DNA of 15,667 nt. Source: Fidelibacterota bacterium (GTDB taxonomy: Bacteria; Bipolaricaulota; Bipolaricaulia; UBA7950; UBA9294). The stretch spans positions 1 to 15,667 of the forward strand of contig JAJRTG010000058.1 of assembly GCA_024278395.1 (NCBI GenBank), in the 5' to 3' direction. Of the stretch, positions 1 through 6,802 are shown piece after piece (the first letter of the stretch is position 1; every line of letters starts with the position of its first letter). The notes under the pieces were generated by a model. The model was not told the origin of the DNA. It saw only the letters and a program-made list of their open reading frames with translations, and did no database searches. A program made the position numbers and the translations under genes.

Positions 1-474
1 CCGGTGCACGTCCCGCAGTGGGTGCAGGCGATGAACCGCCGTGTGACCGAGGCGGAAGAGGAGTTCTTCAAGCAGGAGGGGCGCCCTCCGACCCTGCAGG
101 AGCTGGCTGCCCGCGTCGGTGTGGATGAACGTCAGCTTGTGGAGATCCTGCGCGGCCGGGAGGCGATGACCTACGTGTCGATCGATGAGAAGAGACGTGC
201 CGAGGACCCTCAGCCGCCCGTTCCGAGCATCGATCACTTCGTTTCGGAGGAAGAGGGCCTTCCGTTGGACGTGCGGATGAGGATCGTCGCAGCCATCGAG
301 CGGCTCGGGGAGCTGCAGCGGCGGGTGGTGGAGGGAATCTTCTACCAAGGGAAGAGCCAGGCCGAGGTGGGGAAGGAGCTCGGCATGTCGCAGCGGCAGG
401 TGTCGCGGATGAAGGAGGCGGTCCTAAAGGAGCTGCGGGAGAGGCTCGGCCCGCGGGGGGACAAGGGAAACTGA
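1..474 (+). CDS. RNA polymerase sigma factor, sigma-70 group 3 type (5' end outside window)
   Basis: This is the C-terminal part of a sigma-70 family factor, the promoter-recognition subunit of RNA polymerase. The reading frame is open from the first base, and the first residues (PVHVP, then RRV) match the start of sigma region 3, so the GTG at 4 is unlikely to be the true start. Regions 1-2 lie upstream of the window. Region 3 fills about residues 5-50 (EGRPPTLQELAARVGV). Region 4 fills about 95-150, with a helix-turn-helix containing SQAEVGKELGMSQRQVSRM. The SQ.EV...LG.SQ..VSR wording is closer to SigB/SigF/SigG-type alternative factors than to housekeeping RpoD, which usually has a longer conserved RFG/RVRQIE pattern. 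That subgroup assignment is inference. No terminator is visible before the next gene, which starts 65 nt downstream. Confidence 0.88.
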   Translation, partial: PVHVPQWVQAMNRRVTEAEEEFFKQEGRPPTLQELAARVGVDERQLVEILRGREAMTYVSIDEKRRAEDPQPPVPSIDHFVSEEEGLPLDVRMRIVAAIERLGELQRRVVEGIFYQGKSQAEVGKELGMSQRQVSRMKEAVLKELRERLGPRGDKGN

Positions 475-539
475 ATCGGGGACTTTCTAGGAATAATAAT
501 AAAGACGAAAGCGGTTTAGCCGGTAAGAGGAGAACGGAG

Positions 540-806
540 TTGAGTGATTTGTTGTCATTGATTGGAGACGCGGTGGAGAAACTGCAAAGAAGCGTTACTC
601 TGTTCGCCGATTCCGACCGCAGCGCCGGTGTGAAGGAGCTTCAAGACGTGGTCGCCCGCATCGACCGCTACGTGCAGGAGATCGATAACGATCCGCTCCT
701 CGCGCTCGCCTCCCTTGATCGCGAGCTCGTCGTTAAGGAGTTGGAGGGGGTCAAACGCGAACTTGCCGTGGTGATCGATGAACTGACGGCGGCCTCCACC
801 GGATAG
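540..806 (+). CDS. Small helical protein of unknown function, 88 aa
   Basis: I do not recognise this gene. It uses a TTG start at 540 preceded by AGAGGAGAACGGAG, a credible Shine-Dalgarno site, and ends at a TAG that touches the ATG of the next gene (TAGATG), so the two are probably translationally coupled. The product has no cysteine, no signal peptide and no membrane segment. It is rich in Leu, Val, Asp, Glu and Arg with hydrophobic residues at helical spacing. Two helical stretches are likely, about residues 3-20 and 30-82, broken near the NDP at 49-51. It could be a small cytosolic coiled-coil or adaptor protein. Its place just after a sigma factor makes a regulatory role conceivable, but no motif supports that. 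Confidence 0.7.
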   Translation: MSDLLSLIGDAVEKLQRSVTLFADSDRSAGVKELQDVVARIDRYVQEIDNDPLLALASLDRELVVKELEGVKRELAVVIDELTAASTG

Positions 807-1523
807 ATGCGCGTGCGCAGACGGGCGGTGATCACGGGGGGGACACGGGGCATCGGCCTCGCCGTGGCAGAGCGGCTTTCCCGCGAGGGGTACCTCCTTG
901 TTCTGAACTACGCTCATGACGAATCCCAGGCCGAGACGGCCCGGAAAGCTCTGGGTGGAGAAGCTCTCCTCATGAAGGCGGATGTTACGACCGAGGAAGG
1001 GGCGCTGCGCCTGGTGCGGGAAGCGGCGGCGGGAGGGCCGGTCCATCTTCTGGTGAACAGCGTCGGCGATTTCCTCTATAAGCCCCTGTTGGAAACGACG
1101 CTTGAGGAGTGGGAAGCGGTGATGAGGAGCAACCTCACGACCGCCTTCCTCTGCTCCAAGGCCGTGATCCCCCATATGCGCGCCCGCGGGGGCGGGACGA
1201 TCATAAACATTGGGATGATGCACGCCGGGATCCTGCGCGCCGTGCCGCACACCGTCCCCTACACGATCGCCAAGACGGGGATCGTGATCCTCACCAAGTC
1301 GCTCGCAAAATCCGAGGGGCGTTACGGGATCCGGGTGAACGCGGTGAATCCCGGGTTCATCGCCTCTGGGAGTCATCCCCCTCGGGAGGGATCACCCGAG
1401 ATCCCGCTCGGGCGCCTCGGTACCCCGGAGGAAGTAGCCGCTGCTGTGGCGTTCCTCGCCTCGGACGAGGCGTCCTACATAACCGGAGCGATCCTGGATG
1501 TGCACGGAGGGGCTCTCCTCTAG
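807..1523 (+). CDS. Short-chain dehydrogenase/reductase, pteridine-reductase/FabG-like, atypical active site
   Basis: A 238-residue classical SDR, expected to bind NAD(P)H and act on a carbonyl or related substrate. The dinucleotide motif TGGTRGIG is at about 10-17 and the usual NNAG is LVNSVG at 82-87. The structural Asn is N109, and the catalytic pair Y152/K156 sits in YTIAK. The conserved Ser before the tyrosine (ISS in FabG, Asp in pteridine reductases) is missing: the segment reads NIGMMHAG with Met at 137-138. The NS.GDF and IG..HA wording resembles PTR1/FolM-like enzymes more than FabG. The ATG abuts the stop of the 88-aa gene. The gene ends convergently, sharing a CTAG stop with the opposite-strand vWA gene. 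Substrate cannot be assigned; 3-oxoacyl reductase, pteridine reductase or a degenerate role are all possible. Confidence 0.85.
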   Translation: MRVRRRAVITGGTRGIGLAVAERLSREGYLLVLNYAHDESQAETARKALGGEALLMKADVTTEEGALRLVREAAAGGPVHLLVNSVGDFLYKPLLETTLEEWEAVMRSNLTTAFLCSKAVIPHMRARGGGTIINIGMMHAGILRAVPHTVPYTIAKTGIVILTKSLAKSEGRYGIRVNAVNPGFIASGSHPPREGSPEIPLGRLGTPEEVAAAVAFLASDEASYITGAILDVHGGALL

Positions 1524-2959
1524 GGCGAGTTCACCTCGGCCTTGTAGCCGCCGTCCGAGCGCTTCACGGTGATCGTCGTCGTCCGACTCGCCTCGACGAG
1601 GACGTTGTCCACCACGGTCGGAGGGACGGTGTCGATGACCACCCGGTAGACCCCGGCCGGCAGCTTCGGCGCCGGTTCGTGCAGGTTCCCGCTGAACACC
1701 TCCTTGCCCGCCTGGTCGTAGACGTGGTAGAGGAGCTCGGTCGGAAGCTGAAGCGCCTGGCGCAGGTCGGCGCTGCTCTGGGCATCGAAGTAGAGCCCGC
1801 CGGTGGCGGCGGCGATCTCCTTCAACTGCTCACGCGCCTTCGGCAGGCTTCCGATGTCGAAACCGACCACATGGATCTTCAGGTCGTATCCGGAGGCGAG
1901 CAGGTCCCTCGCCGCCTTCACCGGATCCCCATGGCACGTCTCCATTCCGTCCGTCACGAGGATGATCAGATCAGGACCGTACGCGCCGTCGAAGTCCTCC
2001 TTCGCCTGCTCCAGTGCGTAGGCGATCGGGGTCGGTCCGCCCGTCTCGATCGCCTGGATCTTGGCGCGCAGCGCCGCACGGTCGATCGGTTTGAGCGGTA
2101 CGAGGAGCTTGCTGACCTGGCAGCCTCCGAATATGCGCAGCCCCACGTTGGTCCCGTCCGGGATCGTCCCCACGAGCTCGTCGAGGACCCGCTTTGCCAC
2201 CTGGATCTTCGTCGAGTCTTCGAACGGCTCGGCCATGCTCGAAGAGGTGTCGAGGATTATCAACAGGTTCTTCGGGGCTTCCAACGCGGCCAGGGAGAGC
2301 TCTCCCCCCGGGCGCAGCTCGAGTGCCCCCATCTCCTCCCCGGTCGCCCGCGTCGGTCCCATCGCCCCGATCGCGTCGACGCACGGCCCGGGACAGGGGC
2401 TCTTATCCTCGTCCGCTGGGACGTCGGATATGCGCACGAACCGGAACTCCTCCCCCTCCTTCACGTAGGGGGCGATGTCGATTCCGGTGGGCCAATCCTT
2501 AGCCTCTCCCACCGCGATGTACGAGTTTCCGTCGGTGCTTATCTCGACACGCGCCGGTCGGCCGTTTGTGATGTATACGAACAGGTCTGGGCCGGGAACG
2601 TCCACCAGGCGGTTGTCCACGAACTCCACGATCAGATAGGCGCGGTCGTCGATCTCGCTCAGCCGGTAGCCGAGGGAGACGGAGCAGGTCCCGCATCCAG
2701 AGCAGCTGTTGCATCCCTGCCCGCCGCAGTCGGGCGGTCCCAGCGCTTCCTTGGCGCGCGAGAACGCCGTGCACGCACAACTCCCCTCTACATAGGCGAT
2801 GACACGATCGGCGAACGCAGCGTCTCCCTGGGGGAAGGTCACCCCACCGTAGGTCACGGGCTGAGAAAGACCGAACTGGGCCACCGTCCCGATGATCCAT
2901 ATCAGTGCAAAGAGCCCGAGGATAATCCTCCCTGTTTCCCTATGACGAATTCTCTTCAT
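1520..2959 (-). CDS. Exported vWA-domain protein with N-terminal beta-sandwich and Cys-rich insert
   Basis: A 479-residue protein. Basic residues then a hydrophobic stretch at about 11-29 form a signal peptide or anchor. Residues about 40-200 look like an extracellular beta-sandwich (SLGYRL, VEFVDN, GPDLFVYITNG, VEISTDG, RFVRISD), similar to discoidin-like surface domains. It is interrupted by a Cys cluster with Cys at 61, 63, 78, 83, 86, 89 and 92. The vWA domain spans about 231-405, with a complete MIDAS metal site: DTSSS at 237-241, T310 and D337 in TDGMETC. A small beta domain at about 408-470 resembles carboxypeptidase-regulatory-like folds. Such proteins bind ligands or partner proteins outside the membrane through a divalent cation; the ligand here is unknown. 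The start is fixed by GGAGGTGA at 2963-2970, and a promoter lies upstream at 2990-3018. It is a vWA paralogue of the gene at 11140. Confidence 0.9.
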   Translation of the reverse strand: MKRIRHRETGRIILGLFALIWIIGTVAQFGLSQPVTYGGVTFPQGDAAFADRVIAYVEGSCACTAFSRAKEALGPPDCGGQGCNSCSGCGTCSVSLGYRLSEIDDRAYLIVEFVDNRLVDVPGPDLFVYITNGRPARVEISTDGNSYIAVGEAKDWPTGIDIAPYVKEGEEFRFVRISDVPADEDKSPCPGPCVDAIGAMGPTRATGEEMGALELRPGGELSLAALEAPKNLLIILDTSSSMAEPFEDSTKIQVAKRVLDELVGTIPDGTNVGLRIFGGCQVSKLLVPLKPIDRAALRAKIQAIETGGPTPIAYALEQAKEDFDGAYGPDLIILVTDGMETCHGDPVKAARDLLASGYDLKIHVVGFDIGSLPKAREQLKEIAAATGGLYFDAQSSADLRQALQLPTELLYHVYDQAGKEVFSGNLHEPAPKLPAGVYRVVIDTVPPTVVDNVLVEASRTTTITVKRSDGGYKAEVNSP

Positions 2960-2989
2960 CGGTCACCTCCGAGGGTCTTCCCAATTTCC

Positions 2990-3018
2990 ATCATAGAACG
3001 ATTTGCACGTGAAGACAA
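2990..3018 (-). promoter_or_regulatory. Sigma-70-type promoter for the vWA gene
   Basis: On the minus strand, TTGTCT (3018-3013) is followed by a 17-nt spacer and TATGAT (2995-2990). This matches the consensus at 4 of 6 and 5 of 6 positions. The predicted start near 2983 gives a short leader that contains the Shine-Dalgarno site at 2970-2963. It diverges from the tRNA promoter, with 21 nt between the two -35 boxes. Confidence 0.65.
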
Positions 3019-3039
3019 GAGGAGGGACGAGTCCCCTGG

Positions 3040-3068
3040 TTGACAGGCCGGTTTCGGTTCGCTAACAT
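3040..3068 (+). promoter_or_regulatory. Sigma-70-type promoter for tRNA-Leu and probably the fab operon
   Basis: A perfect -35 TTGACA (3040-3045), an ideal 17-nt spacer and TAACAT (3063-3068) lie just before the tRNA, whose mature 5' end is 10 nt past the -10 box. No other promoter is evident between here and plsX, so transcription from this site probably runs into plsX. Confidence 0.75.
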
Positions 3069-3077
3069 GGGGCCAGC

Positions 3078-3167
3078 GCCGAGGTGGCGGAATTGGCAGA
3101 CGCGCATGGTTGAGGGCCATGTGGACATTTAACGTCCGTGCGGGTTCAAGTCCCGCCCTCGGCACCA
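3078..3167 (+). tRNA. tRNA-Leu (anticodon GAG)
   Basis: A 90-nt type II tRNA. The acceptor stem GCCGAGG (3078-3084) pairs with CCTCGGC (3157-3163), followed by discriminator A and an encoded CCA (3165-3167). The anticodon stem CATGG/CCATG (3105-3109, 3117-3121) encloses the loop TTGAGGG, with GAG at 3112-3114, which reads CUC and CUU leucine codons. A long variable arm with GGAC/GTCC pairing (3123-3126, 3134-3137) is typical of tRNA-Leu. The T arm is GCGGG-TTCAAGT-CCCGC. It is the first gene after the TTGACA promoter and lies 27 nt before plsX. Confidence 0.97.
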
Positions 3168-3194
3168 AATTGCTTATCAGAAGCAGGCCCGGTT

Positions 3195-4211
3195 ATGCGT
3201 ATCCTAGTTGACGTAATGGGTGGGGACCTCCCACCGGCGGAACTTGTTAAAGGCGGAATCACAGCCGGGCGGGAAGCGGAGATCGAGATCGGTTTTGTCG
3301 GCGATCCCGAGGTCATCCGAGCCGCTCTATCCCAGAACAACGAGAAGGAAGGGGGGGCATTCTCCATCGTCCCCGCCGCTCAAGTCATCAGGATGGACGA
3401 CCCTCCCGTACGGGCCGTGCGGGAGAAGCGGGACTCCTCCCTGATCAAGGGGCTCTTGGCCTTGAAAGAAGGGGAGGGGGATGCGTTCGTCTCCCCCGGG
3501 AACACCGGCGCGGTCGTGGCCGGGGCGATCTTCACCCTGGGAAGGCTCCCCGGCGTTCCCCGTCCGGGGATCGCCGCACTGTTACCCACACTCGCGGGGA
3601 AGGAGATTCTGATCATCGATGTCGGAGCGACGGTCGATTGTACCCCGCCCCACCTCCTTCATTTCGCACTGATGGGGGGGAGCTACGCCCGCGATGTCCT
3701 CAGGGTCCCCGATCCTCGGATCGGCCTTCTGAACATCGGGACGGAGGAGACGAAGGGGAACAAGCTCACCCAGAGGGCGTTCGAACTACTGGAGAAGAGC
3801 CCGCTCCCCTTTGTGGGGAACGTCGAGGGACACGATCTCCTCACCGATCCCGCGGTCGATGTCGTGGTCTGCGACGGGTTTGTGGGGAACGTTTTTCTGA
3901 AGGCGCTCGAGGGCGGGGTGTCCGCGGTCACCGGCTTCCTTCGGGAGGGCCTCTCCCGCGGAGGGGTGCGGGTCAAACTGGGGGCACTCCTGTTCAAGCC
4001 CGTATTCTCCGCCTTGCGGTCCCTTCTCTCCTACGAGCGGCACGGCGGGGCCCCCCTCCTTGGGGTGAACGGGGTGGTGGTGATCGGACACGGCCGCTCC
4101 GACGCCGCTGCGATCGCCGGTGCGGTTCTGGCGGCGAAGCGGGCGGTGGAGGCGGGGCTGAACGAGCGGATTGCACAGGGAATGAAAGGATGGGGAAAGA
4201 TTGGGAGCTAG
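3195..4211 (+). CDS. plsX: Phosphate acyltransferase PlsX
   Basis: PlsX converts acyl-ACP and phosphate into acyl-phosphate, the substrate of PlsY for glycerol-3-phosphate acylation. It is a peripheral enzyme at the inner face of the membrane. The ATG at 3195 gives 338 residues beginning MRILVDVMGGD, the standard family N-terminus; a longer frame back to 3138 would run through the tRNA and is rejected. Family motifs visible are DVMGGD (6-11), SPGNTGA (100-106; most homologues have SAGNTGA), LNIGTEETKGN (179-189), CDGFVGNV (226-233) and ERHGGAPLLG (281-290). The Shine-Dalgarno match is weak (AGCAGG), which may lower expression relative to downstream genes. It overlaps fabH by 11 nt. The usual upstream partner rpmF is replaced here by a tRNA gene. 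Confidence 0.96.
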   Translation: MRILVDVMGGDLPPAELVKGGITAGREAEIEIGFVGDPEVIRAALSQNNEKEGGAFSIVPAAQVIRMDDPPVRAVREKRDSSLIKGLLALKEGEGDAFVSPGNTGAVVAGAIFTLGRLPGVPRPGIAALLPTLAGKEILIIDVGATVDCTPPHLLHFALMGGSYARDVLRVPDPRIGLLNIGTEETKGNKLTQRAFELLEKSPLPFVGNVEGHDLLTDPAVDVVVCDGFVGNVFLKALEGGVSAVTGFLREGLSRGGVRVKLGALLFKPVFSALRSLLSYERHGGAPLLGVNGVVVIGHGRSDAAAIAGAVLAAKRAVEAGLNERIAQGMKGWGKIGS

Positions 4212-5178
4212 AATAATCGGGACCGGGAGTTACCTTCCGGAAAAGACGGTGACGAACGAGGATCTCACCAGGATCGTTGAGACCTCGGATGAGTGGATTG
4301 TGAAGCGTACGGGGATCCGTACCCGCCACCTCCTGGAGCGGGATGAGGCTCCGGCGGACATGGGGGTGGCGGCCGGGAAGGCGGCTCTGAGGGCGGCGGG
4401 GCTCTCCCCGGAGGATGTCGACCTGTTGGTCGTGGCCACCAACTTCCCCGATATGATCTGTCCGGGGTCGGCCCCGTTCGTATCCTCCGGCCTCGGGCTC
4501 GACGAGCGGCCGTTCTTCTACCTCAAGGCCGGTTGCTCCGGATTTGTGTACGGGCTCGCCGTGGCCGGCGGGCTGATCGACGCCGGACTATACCGCCACG
4601 TCCTTGTCGTCGGGATGGAGGCCCTCTCCCGGGTGACCGATTGGGATGACAGAAAGACCTGCGTGCTGTTCGGGGACGGGGCCGGGGCCGCACTCCTCGG
4701 GCCGGGAGGCGACGGAGAGGGGATCCTGGGAAGCTCGATACGCGGAGACGCGGGGAAGGCGATGCTTTTACACCTGCCCGCCGGTGGGACGCGCACCCCG
4801 GCGAGCCATGAGACCGTCGATGCCGGCGGGCATTACCTGAAGATGGAGGGCTCGGGAGTGTACAGGAGCGCCGTTCCGATGATGGAGACCGCGACGCGGG
4901 AGGCGCTCGCCGCAGCCTCCCTCACCCTCTCCGACGTCGACTGGCTGATCCCGCATCAGGCGAACATCCGCATCATCGAGTCCCTGGTGCGTCGGCTCAA
5001 GTTCGATCCGAACCGGGTGGTCGTGAACCTCGACCGGGTGGCGAACACATCCACCGCCTCCATCCCGATCGCCCTCGACGAGGCGCTGCGGGACGGCCGC
5101 ATCACCAGCGGGGAGGTCGTCGTCCTCACCGCGTTCGGGGCCGGGGCGACCTACGGTGCGGTGGTGGTGCGGATCTAA
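4201..5178 (+). CDS. fabH: Beta-ketoacyl-ACP synthase III (FabH)
   Basis: FabH starts fatty-acid synthesis by condensing an acyl-CoA, usually acetyl-CoA, with malonyl-ACP. The 325-residue product carries the full Cys-His-Asn triad: C112 in AGCSGF, H252 in PHQANIR and N282 in NTSTASIP. The N-terminus RIIGTGSYLP and TSDEWI..RTGI are typical family wording. The start is a TTG at 4201 inside the plsX tail; the nearby ATGs are out of frame, and AAGGA with GGGGAAAGA provides ribosome binding. It follows plsX with an 11-nt overlap and precedes fabD with a 1-nt gap, so these genes are one transcription unit. Primer preference (acetyl or branched acyl) cannot be read from the sequence. Confidence 0.96.
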   Translation: MGARIIGTGSYLPEKTVTNEDLTRIVETSDEWIVKRTGIRTRHLLERDEAPADMGVAAGKAALRAAGLSPEDVDLLVVATNFPDMICPGSAPFVSSGLGLDERPFFYLKAGCSGFVYGLAVAGGLIDAGLYRHVLVVGMEALSRVTDWDDRKTCVLFGDGAGAALLGPGGDGEGILGSSIRGDAGKAMLLHLPAGGTRTPASHETVDAGGHYLKMEGSGVYRSAVPMMETATREALAAASLTLSDVDWLIPHQANIRIIESLVRRLKFDPNRVVVNLDRVANTSTASIPIALDEALRDGRITSGEVVVLTAFGAGATYGAVVVRI

Positions 5179-5179
5179 A

Positions 5180-6052
5180 ATGAGACCGAAAGTCGCGTTC
5201 CTCTTCCCCGGTCAAGGGACGGTCCCGGATAGCCCTCCCCCTCCCTCTCCGTTGGTCGATCGCCTGCTCGGGCTCGCCGCCGAAGCGGGGCTCGAGATAA
5301 CGGATTGGTTGCGGGAGAAGGATCCCCGTCTCTCCCTGACCGAGAACGCCCAACCGACGATCCTGATCGACTCCTTGGGGAAGGAGGCCGAGCTTCGCCG
5401 GGCCGGGATCTCCCCCGATTTCGTGGCCGGGCACAGCCTGGGGGAGTACGCCGCGCTGGTGAGCGCCGGGGTGGTCTCTGCTGAGGAGGCCCTTTCCGTC
5501 GTCATCGAGCGGGGGAGGTTGATGGGCCGCGTCCCCGGAGGGATGGCCGCGATCCTCAAGCTGTCCGGAGATGACGTGGAGGAGATCTGCGCCGCGACCG
5601 GGGCGACCGTCGCCAACTACAACGCACCGGGACAGATCGTGATCTCGGGTGAGGATGCCGCGGTCGAAGGGGCGATGGAGCTGGCGAAGGAGCGCGGAGG
5701 GAGGGCGGTTAAGCTGAACGTCTCCGGGCCGTTTCACTCCCCGTTGATGGCCCCGGCGCAGGAGGCCCTCTCTCCCCGGATCGAGGCGATCGAGTTCCGC
5801 ACCCCGCAGGTCCCGGTCGTATCCGGGGTGAGCGGCGGGATGGAGTCGTCCCCGGCTCGCCTGAAGGAGCTCCTCTTGACACAGATCACCGCGTGTGTAC
5901 TCTGGGAGGAAGTGATAAATGCTCTGGTGGACGCGGGGGTGAGAACGGCGATCGAGGTGGGGCCGGGGGAGGTGCTCACCAGGATCGGGCGGAGGATCAC
6001 CGACCGGATCGAATTCGTGTCCTATGAGGAGGCGCGTGATGGGGGAGCTTGA
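5180..6052 (+). CDS. fabD: Malonyl-CoA:ACP transacylase (FabD)
   Basis: FabD moves malonyl from CoA to the phosphopantetheine arm of acyl carrier protein. The catalytic Ser is S86 in GHSLGEY, the His is H186 in PFHSP, R111 in IERGRLM should bind the malonyl carboxylate, and Q12 in PGQG supplies the oxyanion contact. EVGPGEVL near the C-terminus is also conserved. The product has 290 residues, slightly shorter than the roughly 308-310 usual. The shortening is mostly just after PGQG, where the second Gln of the common GQGSQ is missing and a Pro-rich stretch (residues 16-24) occurs instead. The ATG at 5180 is 1 nt after the fabH stop. The gene overlaps fabG by 14 nt. Confidence 0.95.
   Translation: MRPKVAFLFPGQGTVPDSPPPPSPLVDRLLGLAAEAGLEITDWLREKDPRLSLTENAQPTILIDSLGKEAELRRAGISPDFVAGHSLGEYAALVSAGVVSAEEALSVVIERGRLMGRVPGGMAAILKLSGDDVEEICAATGATVANYNAPGQIVISGEDAAVEGAMELAKERGGRAVKLNVSGPFHSPLMAPAQEALSPRIEAIEFRTPQVPVVSGVSGGMESSPARLKELLLTQITACVLWEEVINALVDAGVRTAIEVGPGEVLTRIGRRITDRIEFVSYEEARDGGA
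6026..6032 (+). promoter_or_regulatory. Shine-Dalgarno site that fixes the fabG start
   Basis: GAGGAGG lies 6 nt before the ATG at 6039. This favours MGELDGRV as the N-terminus over the in-frame ATG at 6024, which lies just before the site and would have no comparable ribosome binding sequence. Confidence 0.8.
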
Positions 6053-6770
6053 TGGACGGGTGGGGGTCGTCACCGGCGGGACGCGCGGGATAGGAAGGGC
6101 TATAGTCTCCCGCTTGCATCGAGAGGGATGTTCGGTTACAGTCCTTGCCCGCGACGAGGAGGCGGGAAGGGCGTTGGAAGCCGAGTTTCCCGGCGTGGAG
6201 TTCCTGAAGGTGGACGTATCCGACTTCGCGCAGGTGCGGGAGGCGGCGCGCCTGATCCATTCACGCCACAATCGGATCGACTACCTCGTCAACAACGCCG
6301 GGATCACGCGTGATCGATTGATCCTGCGTATGGAGGAGGAGGATTGGAAACGGGTGATAGATGTCAACCTCACCGGCGCCTACAACACCTTCCGCGCCTT
6401 TCTGCGCTACATCATAAAGGCGGATGGGGGGGCGGTCGTCAGCATCTCCTCCGTCGTCGGGGAGACGGGGAACATCGGCCAGGCGAACTACGCCGCTTCC
6501 AAGGCCGGCCTCATCGGGCTCTCCCGCAGCGTGGCCAAGGAGGTGGCGGGTCGTGGGGTGAGGGTGAACGTCGTGGCGCCGGGGTTCATCTCCACCCGCA
6601 TGACCGCAGGGCTTCCGGAAGAGGTGCGGGATTTATTCCTTTCCCGGATCCCGCTCAAGCGGGCCGGGTCTCCGGAGGAGGTGGCGGATGTAGTGGAGTT
6701 CTTGCTATCGCCGCGTGCTTCCTATATAACTGGGCAAGTTATTCACGTAAACGGGGGGCTTTACCCCTAG
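6039..6770 (+). CDS. fabG: 3-oxoacyl-ACP reductase (FabG)
   Basis: FabG reduces 3-oxoacyl-ACP to 3-hydroxyacyl-ACP with NADPH in each elongation cycle. The 243-residue product is a canonical SDR: TGGTRGIG at 12-19, NNAG at 85-88, N110, and the triad S138, Y151 and K155 in the SSVVG...GQANYAASKAG context, with the same numbering as the E. coli enzyme. PGFI after the active site and the C-terminal GQVIHVNGG are typical. It overlaps fabD by 14 nt and is followed 32 nt later by acpP. The intact active site contrasts with the altered SDR at 807-1523, so this copy is the fatty-acid enzyme. Confidence 0.96.
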   Translation: MGELDGRVGVVTGGTRGIGRAIVSRLHREGCSVTVLARDEEAGRALEAEFPGVEFLKVDVSDFAQVREAARLIHSRHNRIDYLVNNAGITRDRLILRMEEEDWKRVIDVNLTGAYNTFRAFLRYIIKADGGAVVSISSVVGETGNIGQANYAASKAGLIGLSRSVAKEVAGRGVRVNVVAPGFISTRMTAGLPEEVRDLFLSRIPLKRAGSPEEVADVVEFLLSPRASYITGQVIHVNGGLYP

Positions 6771-6802
6771 AAAGCGCTTATAAAAGGGAGGTGTATGCAT
6801 AG

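Noticed and set aside
491..502. AT-rich AATAATAATAA before the 88-aa gene as a promoter
   Set aside because: It resembles a -10 region, but no -35 box is found at a proper distance; co-transcription with the sigma gene is as likely.
1109..3043. Long + strand open frame (644 codons) across the SDR end and opposite the vWA gene
   Set aside because: It is a GC-rich shadow: the SDR frame and the antisense vWA frame both have full family motifs, while this translation is Arg/His/Pro-rich with no domain.
3138..3194. Upstream GTG start for plsX
   Set aside because: The extension would translate the 3' part of the tRNA, and family alignment begins at the ATG at 3195.
5126..6271. 381-codon frame antisense to fabD/fabG
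   Set aside because: It is a shadow of two well-supported genes, with an Arg/His/Pro-rich translation and no motif.
6753..6767. GGGG-CTTTA-CCCC hairpin at the end of fabG as a terminator or attenuator
   Set aside because: The stem is only 4 bp, has no T-run and includes the fabG stop region; acpP follows with a strong ribosome binding site.
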